Origin: Caldilineae bacterium
Lineage (GTDB): Bacteria; Chloroflexota; Anaerolineae; JAAEKA01
Length of the DNA: 23,135 nt
Direction: 5' to 3'
Assembly (NCBI GenBank): GCA_020634555.1
Contig: JACKBK010000045.1
Coordinates: 1-23,135 of the forward strand
The position numbers and the translations under genes are program-made. The notes beneath the pieces were generated by a model. It ran no database searches. It saw only the letters and a program-made list of their open reading frames with translations, and was not told where the DNA came from. Below are positions 1-7,735 of this stretch, piece after piece; the first letter of the stretch is position 1; each line of letters opens with the position of its first letter.

Positions 1-1242
1 CATCAGATGGGTGCCTTCGGGCGCAACGCTGGAATCGTAGGCGGTCTGAAAATAGAGCTCGGTCCACAGCCGCGGCGGCAAGTTGCCGCCGCGCGCCGTG
101 CCGAAGGCTGACTGCCACTCAGCCTTGCTCAGCGGGGTATTGATCTGGCCGCGATGGTGTGTTTCATGGGTGCCTGGCCGGGCCGTGAAATTTGGCAACT
201 CAGCCAGCGCCACACTGACTTTCATGGTGCAGCCCTGAATCGGCACCGCCTCGACCTGCGCCCGCCAGCCGGGATCGGCCTCGCTGCCCACCAGCCGCAG
301 AGCGACCCGCGGATCAGCGTTGCTCACGATGACCCGCGCATTGATCCGCTCGCCGCCGGCCAGCTCAACGCCCTTGCCCGGCAGGATGCGCGCCACAGGC
401 GCATCGGTCGCCACGACCACGCCCAAATCGCGCGCGATGTCACAGAGAATGAAAGACACCATTCCCATGCCGCCCATGATATAGCCCCACATCCCCGGCG
501 TCCCGCCCTGCCGTCCCGACGAATGATGGAAGTTGACCGACGCCGTGCCCTTGTCGTACGGGCTGGCGTTGGTGCCGATGACGCCCTGTCCGAGGTAGGC
601 CATCTGTAGGCGTTCGTCGGTCAGATAGCGCTCGACGTATTCGACCATCGACCACTCGAACAACAGACTGATGGCCTCGCTGTCGCCCTTCAGCCGGTCC
701 TCAATCTGGGCGCGGCTGGGCGGCGCACCGAGCCACATATCGCCGGCGCCGGCCGGACGCACGGCATCGCGGGCACGGCGCATGACGTCACCCATCGCCT
801 GCCAGCCGGCCAGATCTTGCGGCGCAAACCGGCGGATTTCGTCCTCGCAAAGGTTGTCATCTTCTTCAAGCTGGATACTGCTGCCGTCCTCGAAGGGCAC
901 AAACATGCCTGCTCTGGCCGGTTTCCAGTCGAACCCATAGGCGGCCATGTTGAGTTCGTCGATCACCAGCGGATGGAGCAGACCGCACAGATAGGCGCAA
1001 GGCGAGACGGTATAGCCTGGCCATGGCTCTTCCAGCGTGCAGGCGCCGCCGACCCGCTCACGGCTTTCCAGTACCAGCACGCGCTTCCCGGCCTTGGCCA
1101 GATACGCCGCGCAGGTCAGCCCGTTGTGGCCTGCGCCGACGACGATCACGTCCCAGCGTTGGCTCGCCAGCTCGCGCAGCGGCGCAGGCTGGCCGATCCT
1201 GCCCAGAGTTTGCCGGGCCTCAGGTTGTGTATATGTTGTCAT
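1..1242 (-). CDS. PYROXD2/CrtI-like FAD-dependent oxidoreductase (3' end outside window)
   Basis: The frame is open without a stop from an ATG at 1242 to the left edge, giving 414 residues; the C-terminus is missing. Near residue 30 a Rossmann dinucleotide-binding segment reads DVIVVGAGHNGLTCAAYLAK, the GxGxxG form typical of phytoene-desaturase-like and PYROXD2 proteins, followed by VLVLESRERVGGA, the second strand and GG loop that hold FAD. Further on, VSNADPR is the conserved motif of the second half of the FAD domain in this family. The family oxidises carotenoids or other small hydrophobic substrates, and most bacterial PYROXD2-like members have no known substrate. Full-length relatives are about 500-580 residues, so roughly three quarters is present. 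It lies 122 bases downstream of the MttB-like gene on the same strand and may be cotranscribed with it. An AAGGA lies 11 bases before the ATG, which is rather far for a ribosome site. Confidence 0.85.
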   Translation of the reverse strand, partial: MTTYTQPEARQTLGRIGQPAPLRELASQRWDVIVVGAGHNGLTCAAYLAKAGKRVLVLESRERVGGACTLEEPWPGYTVSPCAYLCGLLHPLVIDELNMAAYGFDWKPARAGMFVPFEDGSSIQLEEDDNLCEDEIRRFAPQDLAGWQAMGDVMRRARDAVRPAGAGDMWLGAPPSRAQIEDRLKGDSEAISLLFEWSMVEYVERYLTDERLQMAYLGQGVIGTNASPYDKGTASVNFHHSSGRQGGTPGMWGYIMGGMGMVSFILCDIARDLGVVVATDAPVARILPGKGVELAGGERINARVIVSNADPRVALRLVGSEADPGWRAQVEAVPIQGCTMKVSVALAELPNFTARPGTHETHHRGQINTPLSKAEWQSAFGTARGGNLPPRLWTELYFQTAYDSSVAPEGTHLM

Positions 1243-1364
1243 GACGGTGGTAGTCCTTACAGAGTGGTGTTGGAGGGTTCCTGTGGCCGGCGACAGCCCG
1301 TCGCGCGTAGCATAGCCTCTGGCGGGCGCTCCGGGGTCTTACAGAACGGGCACAAGGCCCTATC

Positions 1365-2870
1365 CTACAACCTGCGGTGGCCTCGCCGGCGTGTCGGGGT
1401 CTGCCGGGTTGCCGGTGCAGGGGGTACTGGCATCTTTGGTAAAGACCAGTTCTCGGACCCTGCAAGCAACCGCCGCATTTCGCGATCGATGGCGGGATCT
1501 GTTTCGACCGGCTGCCAGGCTGCGAGACGCTGCCCGACTTCATCGTCCGCGCGCTGGATCAGTGTTTTGCTGCCGGCTTTGCTCCAGGCGTCCCAGCTCT
1601 TGCGGTCGTATACCGGTCCCGGCAGGTGCAGCACATCACGCCAGTGCGCCAGGGTGTGGTCGGCGGTCAACAGGTTGCCCTCGGCCAACTGCACCGCCAC
1701 CAGCTCGTCGATGGGTAGATCGTCCAGCGGGCCGGTGTCGCGCACAAACTGCAGAGCCTGCCCACACAGCTCGTTGTCCAGCACCAGCTTAGACAGGCTG
1801 AAGGCTGAGGTGTAATCCAACATGCCCGGCCCCGACACCGAGTTGATACCGGCCAGCGCAGCCAGCAGCGCTCCGCCGAAGCTCTCCGCGCCAGCCTGCG
1901 CGTCCAACGACCGGTTTTCGCTCATGCCCAGGTAGGTTTGCGTCGGCAGGCCCAGATGCTTGCCGATGGCAGCATAGGCCAGATCGAGCCGCATCGCTTC
2001 GATGGCTGTCATCGGTGACGTGGCCTCGCCCATGTGAAATGTGGCCGGCGCGCCGCCAAAGAGCACCGCCGCGCCAGGCCGCACCAGTTGCGCCATCACC
2101 ACGCCCGCCAGGACGTCCACAGTGTGAAACACGGCAGCACCCACCAACGAGACCGGCGCCACCAGCCCCATCAGCGTCACCGGCACGATCTCCACTGGAA
2201 TGCCCCACTCAACGCAGTCCAGCAGATTTTGGCACGAGTCCTCGCTGTAGCGAAAGTTGCCTGACGCCGTGATGGTGAAGATGTTCAGCGGGCGAGCCAG
2301 CAGGTCGGCCCGGTCGCGGCGGAAAAGCGCCATCATCTCGGCCATCCGCGGCACGCCATGTTCCGTAAACGCACCCGACACCGCCGGTTTGCGGCTGTTC
2401 ATCAGGCACAGGTAGAGCCGCCACGCGTCGGCGATCTGAACCGGCACATCGTCGGTGGAAAACGCGGTCGCGAGGTAGGCAATGTGCTCCAGGCCGTCGG
2501 TCAGGCGCACGTAGTCCACGAAATCGCAGGTCCTGGCAGGGCGCATAAAACCGGTCGCTCGATCCACCACGTTAAGGCCGCTGGAGCCGGGCACGAAATG
2601 CACCCGGTCGTCGGCCAGTGTTGCATGCGGTTTCCCCTCGCGGTCGTAGAGAGTGATGGACGAGGGCGCGGCAGCTAGCGCATGGCGCGTCACCGCTTCA
2701 GGAAAGAGAACGCGTTGCCCGCCGGCGTCCTCTTGTAGACCGGCGTGCAGCAGCCGGGCACGCAACTGCGGCCCGCGCACCTCGATGCCGACCTGCGCGA
2801 GCACGCGCACCGCCTCATCGACGATGCGCGTAATCAATTCAGCAGGTAGAATCTCGATGGTAGGACGCAT
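1365..2870 (-). CDS. MttB-family (trimethylamine methyltransferase-like) protein without pyrrolysine
   Basis: The 501-residue protein matches the MttB superfamily (COG5598) in length and in motifs, including SGPGMLDYTSAFSLSKLVLD and DAQAGAES in the C-terminal half of the TIM barrel. True MttB has an in-frame amber codon read as pyrrolysine; this frame is uninterrupted, so it belongs to the large non-pyrrolysine branch, which includes the glycine betaine methyltransferase MtgB and proline betaine and carnitine demethylases. Those transfer a methyl group from a quaternary amine to a corrinoid protein. No corrinoid protein or activator gene is visible here, so the substrate and even corrinoid dependence are inference. 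The C-terminus beyond about residue 470 is a basic Pro/Arg-rich tail with no recognisable domain. The ATG at 2870 has no clear Shine-Dalgarno sequence. The FAD oxidoreductase follows downstream. Confidence 0.88.
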   Translation of the reverse strand: MRPTIEILPAELITRIVDEAVRVLAQVGIEVRGPQLRARLLHAGLQEDAGGQRVLFPEAVTRHALAAAPSSITLYDREGKPHATLADDRVHFVPGSSGLNVVDRATGFMRPARTCDFVDYVRLTDGLEHIAYLATAFSTDDVPVQIADAWRLYLCLMNSRKPAVSGAFTEHGVPRMAEMMALFRRDRADLLARPLNIFTITASGNFRYSEDSCQNLLDCVEWGIPVEIVPVTLMGLVAPVSLVGAAVFHTVDVLAGVVMAQLVRPGAAVLFGGAPATFHMGEATSPMTAIEAMRLDLAYAAIGKHLGLPTQTYLGMSENRSLDAQAGAESFGGALLAALAGINSVSGPGMLDYTSAFSLSKLVLDNELCGQALQFVRDTGPLDDLPIDELVAVQLAEGNLLTADHTLAHWRDVLHLPGPVYDRKSWDAWSKAGSKTLIQRADDEVGQRLAAWQPVETDPAIDREMRRLLAGSENWSLPKMPVPPAPATRQTPTRRRGHRRL

Positions 2871-2985
2871 CGGAAAGCAAGCTGTCCCATATCGGCGCCA
2901 CTGAATATCCGCCCCGCGGCTCGCGGCAATCGACGATCATCAGCAAGATACCACAGCAAACACTGCGTATCCGTGACGTATTGTC

Positions 2986-3249
2986 TCACGCGATTTCCTC
3001 TTCAAGGGTTGACCACATTTCACGCCTGGCCTCTGTGAGCAATTCCGGCGAGAAATCATAGCCTTGCAACAAACCGCGCAGATTGACTATTCGTAGCTTC
3101 TCAAGACGATCCGGATCATCCACAAGCCCCTCATTGACCTTGAACTGAAGAAATTCGACGTATTTCGCCAGATCCGTCAGACTCTCTGGCGGAAGCTGGC
3201 GCGCCTGCTCGTAGATTTGCCTGGCCAACATAGTGGTGTCAACTGTCAC
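2986..3249 (-). CDS. Small DUF2281-like protein (antitoxin-like, solitary)
   Basis: An 87-residue protein starts at a GTG. The segment LARQIYEQARQLPPESLTDL followed by AKYVEFLQFK is typical of DUF2281/VapB-type small proteins found in Cyanobacteria and Chloroflexi, where they often precede PIN-domain toxins. The C-terminal half is acidic and helical and ends TLEEEIA. The frame can be extended upstream to an ATG at 3303, but that ATG overlaps the -10 box of the promoter at 3302-3329 and cannot be used from it. An ATG at 3270 with AAGGAAG seven bases upstream is a second possibility. I prefer GTG 3249 because GGAGG lies six bases before it and the resulting N-terminus (TVDTTMLARQ) fits the family. 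No toxin gene lies next to it, so a toxin-antitoxin role is unproven. Confidence 0.7.
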   Translation of the reverse strand: MTVDTTMLARQIYEQARQLPPESLTDLAKYVEFLQFKVNEGLVDDPDRLEKLRIVNLRGLLQGYDFSPELLTEARREMWSTLEEEIA

Positions 3250-3255
3250 TGCACG

Positions 3256-3260
3256 CCTCC
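3256..3260 (-). promoter_or_regulatory. Ribosome binding site GGAGG deciding the GTG start
   Basis: On the minus strand GGAGG is followed by six bases and then the GTG at 3249. This is the best Shine-Dalgarno match near the small DUF2281-like gene and the reason for choosing this start over the upstream ATGs. Confidence 0.6.
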
Positions 3261-3301
3261 ATAGTCTCATTCGCTGACTTCCTTGCGACCACTGTAGTTT
3301 C

Positions 3302-3329
3302 ATTATAGCCGCATGACCGCGAATTTCAA
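3302..3329 (-). promoter_or_regulatory. Sigma-70 type promoter of the DUF2281-like gene
   Basis: On the minus strand TTGAAA (five of six matches to the -35 consensus) is separated by 16 bases from a perfect TATAAT. The predicted transcript would start near 3295, about 45 bases before the GTG start. The last two bases of the -35 side overlap the arm of the palindrome at 3328-3367, so a protein bound there could control the promoter. Confidence 0.75.
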
Positions 3330-3367
3330 GTATACCGGGAACCAGCGAGCTGGTTCCCGGTATACTT
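3328..3367. repeat. Perfect 40-base palindrome (operator or terminator candidate)
   Basis: Two perfect 19-base arms (AAGTATACCGGGAACCAGC and its reverse complement) are separated by GA. As RNA it would form an 18-pair stem with a CGAG loop. It lies 65 bases after the stop of the Agl23-like gene and directly behind the -35 box of the next gene. There is no T-run after the stem on either strand, so it is not a standard intrinsic terminator, though it could still stop or protect the long upstream transcript. An operator role is the alternative. Confidence 0.8.
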
Positions 3368-3432
3368 CAGAAGGTTTGGCAAGATCGGCGCCTATCTATC
3401 CAAGACTCGATGAAGCACGGTCACCGAGTCGC

Positions 3433-6400
3433 CTAGCGCACCGGCGGGAACACCATCACCCGATGATTGTCCGCATCAGCCACCAACACTGTGTTTTCCG
3501 GCCCGATTGCGACACCGTTGGGCAGTGCAAAGCTCTGCGCCTCGTTGCCAAAGACACCAAAGGTCGCTTTGAAGGTGCCTTCCCGGTCGAACACCAGCAC
3601 CCGCCATAGCTCGGGATCGGTCACATAGACGAAGCCCTCGCTGTCCACAGCCAGATAGGGCTTGTTGACCACACTCTGGCTTGACCAGCCCTCAACAGGC
3701 CACTCGCGCACGAAGGTAAACTCGGGCCGGCCAGCCACGCCGCCGCCCGACAGATTGTCGGTGAAGGTGACGTCGAAGACCTGCACCCGCCGATTCCAGG
3801 TGTCGGCCACGAACAGCTCGCCACCCGGCGCGCCGTTCTCGCGCGGCAGCATCGCCAGACCCACCGGCTCGTCGAAACGGCCCGGCACCACACCGCCGCC
3901 GCCGTACTGGCCGAGATAGCCGCCGTCGCTGTCGAACACCTGGATGCGTTTATTGCCGGTGTCGGTGACGTACAGGTTGCCGGCTCCGTCGAAGGTTACA
4001 GCACGCGGCCCCCAGAACCCGCCCTCACCGCCAACTGCCTCGCCATCGGTGGTGACGAACGTGCCCCATTTGCGCACAAAGTTGCCCTGCGGATCGAAGA
4101 CAACAATGCGATGGTTCCAGGTGTCGGCAACGTAGATGTTGCCGTTCGGCCCGATTGCAATGCCCCACGGCTCGCGTATCTGGCCATCGCCCAGCTGCAG
4201 CGGCCCGCTGCCATCAGGATCTACGCAGCCGGGCTGGCCGTCGGTGTACAGCTCGCACGAGGTGCCCCACGAGCGCAGCGGTGTGCCGTCGGGCACGAAG
4301 ACCTGGATACGGTGGTTGCCGCTGTCGGCGACGTAGATCGTGCCATCATCGGCGGCTACCATGTTGCGCGGTGTGTTGAGTTGTCCTTCGCCGCTGCCCT
4401 GTCCCAGGCCGATCACCTGGGTGGCGACCACCTCGCGCAAGCCCTGCTCGTAAGGATCGACCACCGGCGCGAACGCAGCCGGTTCAGCGCCGAAGTCCCA
4501 CAGTTCGTTGGCGATGTCCTTACGCACGAACAGGCTGTAACGATGGACCAGAGGCCATTGGTTCAGCGGCGTCGGGAACTTGCGCCACAGCACCACATCC
4601 AGAAACTCGCGCCGCTTGGCCGGGTCGGTAATGCCCTGCTTGATCTTCTCCCAACTGGTGTTCTTGTAGTCCTCGTTGGGCCACCAGATCAGCCGCCGGT
4701 CGAACTCGTAGTAGTCGCGGCTCAGATACGGCCGCGCCTTGTCCAGGTTGCTGCTGCCCACCAGTGCGACTGGCGCGTCGGCGAACGCCTCGCGGCTGGG
4801 ATTGGCGCCGAAATAGGCCGCGTTGGGCCAGGTGGATAGGTACCAGTTGAAGGGCCACGATGCATCGTCGTCGTAGGCGATGCGCATCTGCTTGTCACCC
4901 ACCGTCCGCCGGCTGATGTCCTCGATCTCGCGCATGTCCATCAGCGGGTCAGGCGAGGCGTGGGCGTAGAAAAGAAACTCGTTGACGGTATTCTGGTTGA
5001 TGAAACTGAGCGCGTAGCTGGTGCGCACCGTCCACAAACCCAGCAGCAACACCAGCGTCAATCCGGAAACCCGCAGCAACGTGCGTACGCCCAGCCTGCC
5101 CGCCAGCTTTGCCAGCAGGTAGATCGCCACCGCGCCCACCACAAGCGCCGCCAGCCATTGCCCCGTCTGGCTCAGTCCACCCAGCGAGCGATCCTGGAAC
5201 GGCTGGCTGCGCAACAGGCCCAGCAGCGCCGCGATAAACACGATCGTCAACAGCGCGGCCCAAAGCGCGCCACGCCGCCAGGCCGTACGCCACTCGACCC
5301 GCTCGACCACTGTGCCCAGCCAGTAACCGCCGGCAATGCACATCGGCAGGCTGATGTGCGTCACCAGCCACGGCATCTTCTCGCCGGCGATGGTGTACGC
5401 CACCCAGTTGAACAAGATCAGGAACGGCAGGAAGGCGACGAAGTACTGGTTGCGCGACGGATGGGCGTTCAAGCCACCCCAGGCCGCGGCGAGGAAGATC
5501 AGCGCCAGCGCGATAGCCCGCAGCGCATCGTTGACCAGCGAGCTTTCCGTTCCTCCCTCGCCTTGTAACACGCCCAACCCCAGCCATAGGCCAATGGCGA
5601 CCAGCATTGCAATCAGGAGAACGATGGACACACGGTTACGCTGGACGTATGCGCGGAACAGCACCGGAATGCTGAGCAGCAGCGGCAGGAACTCATACAG
5701 CGGTGTGACCAGCAGGTAGTAATACCAGGGCTGGCCGCCGCGTGCTACTTCCTGCTGCGACAGCCAGTGTCCCAGCGAGCCGACCACACCGGTCGCGATC
5801 CCCTGGCCGTTGGTGAAGAAGGTAGTGAAGAAGACAACAAAGATGCCGGTGAAGATGGCCGCAGCCACCAGCCACCGGCGCGCGTTCCACAGTAAGCCAA
5901 CCACCGCGGCAACACCTACAAGAGCAGCCACGACCGAGAACGAGGCCATAATCCCGGTGGTGTAGTTCAGCGGATCGTAGCCCAGCGCCTTGATGAGGAA
6001 CGGGGCGAGCCAGGGCAGGATCAACGTCGCCATCAGCACCACAACGTCGGTCGCAACGCCAAATGCCGGAGCCGTTTCCTCGTCGTCGCGCCGCCGGACA
6101 TACAAACCGGCCAGAACGACCGCAATCAACGGCGGCGCGACGACGACTGCCAGTTTCAGCGCCGTGTTCATCGCATCAGTTCCGGCGTCGGCCAGACCTA
6201 ACAGCCTGAAAACGACGATTCCGACAAGAGACAGCACGACGCCTCCCAACAACACCAACCAATCGCGCCGCGTGGTTGAGAAAAGCGGCGCCTCCCGTTC
6301 CTCCTCAGGATAGTCGCGCTTCAGCCGCCAGCCTTGCCAGCGGTAAAGCAGGATCAGCACCAAAAAGCCTCCCACCGTCGCCCCGTCGATGAAGGCCACC

Positions 6401-7014
6401 TCCTTGATAGCCAGCATGAAGGAGAGCGCGGCGGCTCCGACATATAGCCAGCGCGCCGACCGCTCATCGTCCGCCAGGTAACGAAACACGGCAACAAGCA
6501 GCAGCACAAAGAAGAAAATCTCGAAGGTGTCGTGGCGCGTGTGGCGGGCATAGTGCACCAGCGCGGGCGAGATAGTCACCAGCAGCGCGGCGAAGAACGC
6601 CCCGAAACGCCCAATCCACGGGCGCAGGAACCAGATCAACCAGACGATGCCGACGCCGAACAAGGCGGTCGGCAGACGCGCCGTCACATCGCTGACGCCA
6701 AACAAGAGGTAGAACAACGCCAGCACATGATAAGCAAACGGGCCATGGTAGACCGGGCTGTGCTGATAGCCCGCGCCGTTGAACAGGTTGTAGGCGAACC
6801 AGGCATGCTCGCTCTCGTCGTGGCTGGCCGTCCGGTTGTCCAACGCCACAACGCGAATGATCAGCGCCGCGATCAACAGTGCGGTCCAGGCAGTCTTCTC
6901 CCAGTTCCAGGTCGTCAGGCTGACCAGTGAACGGTCGAGCCAGCTTGCCTCAACTTGTTCAATCGGAGCGACGAGTTCTTGCTCGGCGGGAATCGGTTCA
7001 GTGATATCAGTCAT
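3433..7014 (-). CDS. Agl23-like (TIGR03663) membrane glycosyltransferase fused to a six-repeat NHL propeller
   Basis: The 1193-residue protein has two parts. The first, to roughly residue 670, is a polytopic GT39/PMT-like membrane domain. It shows the invariant residues described for TIGR03663: the DE pair in HDESEH (residues 65-70) and the tripeptide HGP (90-92), with further Arg-rich loops (LRPWIGRFG, HYARHTRHDTFE). The acidic pair is the expected catalytic site facing outside, using a lipid-linked sugar. After a soluble linker, residues about 880-1193 hold six NHL repeats, each with the core (I/L)YVAD-x-x-NHRIQVF, enough for one closed six-bladed propeller, presumably extracytoplasmic. The family is named for association with archaeal N-glycan flipping and usually occurs with Chlor_Arch_YYY proteins, as here. 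Its ATG overlaps the stop of the HNH gene by eight bases, so it is probably translationally coupled. The donor and acceptor are unknown. Confidence 0.88.
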   Translation of the reverse strand: MTDITEPIPAEQELVAPIEQVEASWLDRSLVSLTTWNWEKTAWTALLIAALIIRVVALDNRTASHDESEHAWFAYNLFNGAGYQHSPVYHGPFAYHVLALFYLLFGVSDVTARLPTALFGVGIVWLIWFLRPWIGRFGAFFAALLVTISPALVHYARHTRHDTFEIFFFVLLLVAVFRYLADDERSARWLYVGAAALSFMLAIKEVAFIDGATVGGFLVLILLYRWQGWRLKRDYPEEEREAPLFSTTRRDWLVLLGGVVLSLVGIVVFRLLGLADAGTDAMNTALKLAVVVAPPLIAVVLAGLYVRRRDDEETAPAFGVATDVVVLMATLILPWLAPFLIKALGYDPLNYTTGIMASFSVVAALVGVAAVVGLLWNARRWLVAAAIFTGIFVVFFTTFFTNGQGIATGVVGSLGHWLSQQEVARGGQPWYYYLLVTPLYEFLPLLLSIPVLFRAYVQRNRVSIVLLIAMLVAIGLWLGLGVLQGEGGTESSLVNDALRAIALALIFLAAAWGGLNAHPSRNQYFVAFLPFLILFNWVAYTIAGEKMPWLVTHISLPMCIAGGYWLGTVVERVEWRTAWRRGALWAALLTIVFIAALLGLLRSQPFQDRSLGGLSQTGQWLAALVVGAVAIYLLAKLAGRLGVRTLLRVSGLTLVLLLGLWTVRTSYALSFINQNTVNEFLFYAHASPDPLMDMREIEDISRRTVGDKQMRIAYDDDASWPFNWYLSTWPNAAYFGANPSREAFADAPVALVGSSNLDKARPYLSRDYYEFDRRLIWWPNEDYKNTSWEKIKQGITDPAKRREFLDVVLWRKFPTPLNQWPLVHRYSLFVRKDIANELWDFGAEPAAFAPVVDPYEQGLREVVATQVIGLGQGSGEGQLNTPRNMVAADDGTIYVADSGNHRIQVFVPDGTPLRSWGTSCELYTDGQPGCVDPDGSGPLQLGDGQIREPWGIAIGPNGNIYVADTWNHRIVVFDPQGNFVRKWGTFVTTDGEAVGGEGGFWGPRAVTFDGAGNLYVTDTGNKRIQVFDSDGGYLGQYGGGGVVPGRFDEPVGLAMLPRENGAPGGELFVADTWNRRVQVFDVTFTDNLSGGGVAGRPEFTFVREWPVEGWSSQSVVNKPYLAVDSEGFVYVTDPELWRVLVFDREGTFKATFGVFGNEAQSFALPNGVAIGPENTVLVADADNHRVMVFPPVR

Positions 7015-7735
7015 AAATGTGCTTTTCGATAATTTCCTTGATGTATTCTGGAAGATCCTTCTGAAGTTCCAGAGTTCGTCTTTTCAAGCTGTCGTAAACG
7101 GAGACTTCTTCGCCTGTCCACATTATGTCTACGCGACGCGCTTGTCGCATTGCCACATGGTCGTAGTCGTCAGGGTACGCCCAATAACATCTGCGACAAA
7201 TCTCCGCATTGTGCAACTCTCGCCAATTGACGCAATGCTCGCACGACCAAGACTTCGCACGATTCGCGGATCGGCACAACAGCATATATGCTTGCACATC
7301 TCCAACAGTTTCCGGGTCGTCGCCAGTAATTTCGAAAGGTATCCGATGGTCAATTTGAAGCTCTTGCGGTTCGAACTCTTCGAGATAGATGGCGCATCGA
7401 CTACCTTGTTGCTCGATCAGTTCCGATTTGAGAGCCTTAGAAAAAGCTGTACGACCAGAACGACGGGAAAACCTGACATCAGCCGGATCGCCAAACCTGT
7501 AAGCACCTATACTGCGGCCGTCGCTTGCCGTGACTCGAAACGTCTCCAACGGAATGCCATGCTCTCGCACATCACGCGCAGCACGCGGCGGGTGATTGTA
7601 GCCATACACTTCTTTGATTTCTTCAGTGGTAATGTAGCCATGTTCCAAGATATGATCGATGACTGTACGGGCACGTTTCGCAGTCACAGCATTGCACTTG
7701 GCCAGAAATTCCGGTGGGAGGTTCGTAGAAGTCAT
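7007..7735 (-). CDS. HNH restriction endonuclease (type II) with N-terminal winged-helix region
   Basis: A 242-residue protein. Residues about 20-70 (HILEHGYITTEEIKEVYGY, then HPPRAARDVREHGIPLE) look like a helix-turn-helix DNA-binding module seen in HNH restriction enzymes. The nuclease core follows: C114, IDHRIPF with D129-H130, then N158 and K161 in CRSANRAK, the H-N-K form of the beta-beta-alpha-metal site. Two CxxC pairs (C165/C168 and C180/C183) form a probable zinc ribbon. The frame could extend 24 bases upstream, but the ATG at 7735 overlaps the methyltransferase stop in an ATGA, the usual coupling arrangement. Pairing with the adenine methyltransferase makes restriction far more likely than homing. 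The recognition sequence cannot be read from the protein. Base composition is clearly lower in GC than the flanking genes, suggesting acquisition by transfer. Confidence 0.87.
   Translation of the reverse strand: MTSTNLPPEFLAKCNAVTAKRARTVIDHILEHGYITTEEIKEVYGYNHPPRAARDVREHGIPLETFRVTASDGRSIGAYRFGDPADVRFSRRSGRTAFSKALKSELIEQQGSRCAIYLEEFEPQELQIDHRIPFEITGDDPETVGDVQAYMLLCRSANRAKSWSCEHCVNWRELHNAEICRRCYWAYPDDYDHVAMRQARRVDIMWTGEEVSVYDSLKRRTLELQKDLPEYIKEIIEKHIYD

Noticed and set aside
817..1815. 332-residue plus-strand open frame
   Set aside because: It spans antisense parts of both the FAD oxidoreductase and the MttB-like gene, which have family motifs; no domain in the plus-strand product.
2986..3303. 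Start of the DUF2281-like gene at ATG 3303
   Set aside because: The ATG is formed by the last bases of the TATAAT box, so it would not be in the transcript from that promoter.
3328..3367. Classical rho-independent terminator
   Set aside because: The stem is strong but no T-run follows on either strand, so it is recorded as a palindrome of undecided role.
7007..7735. HNH protein as a homing endonuclease
   Set aside because: There is no intron or intein around it, and it is coupled to an adenine methyltransferase, which fits restriction-modification.
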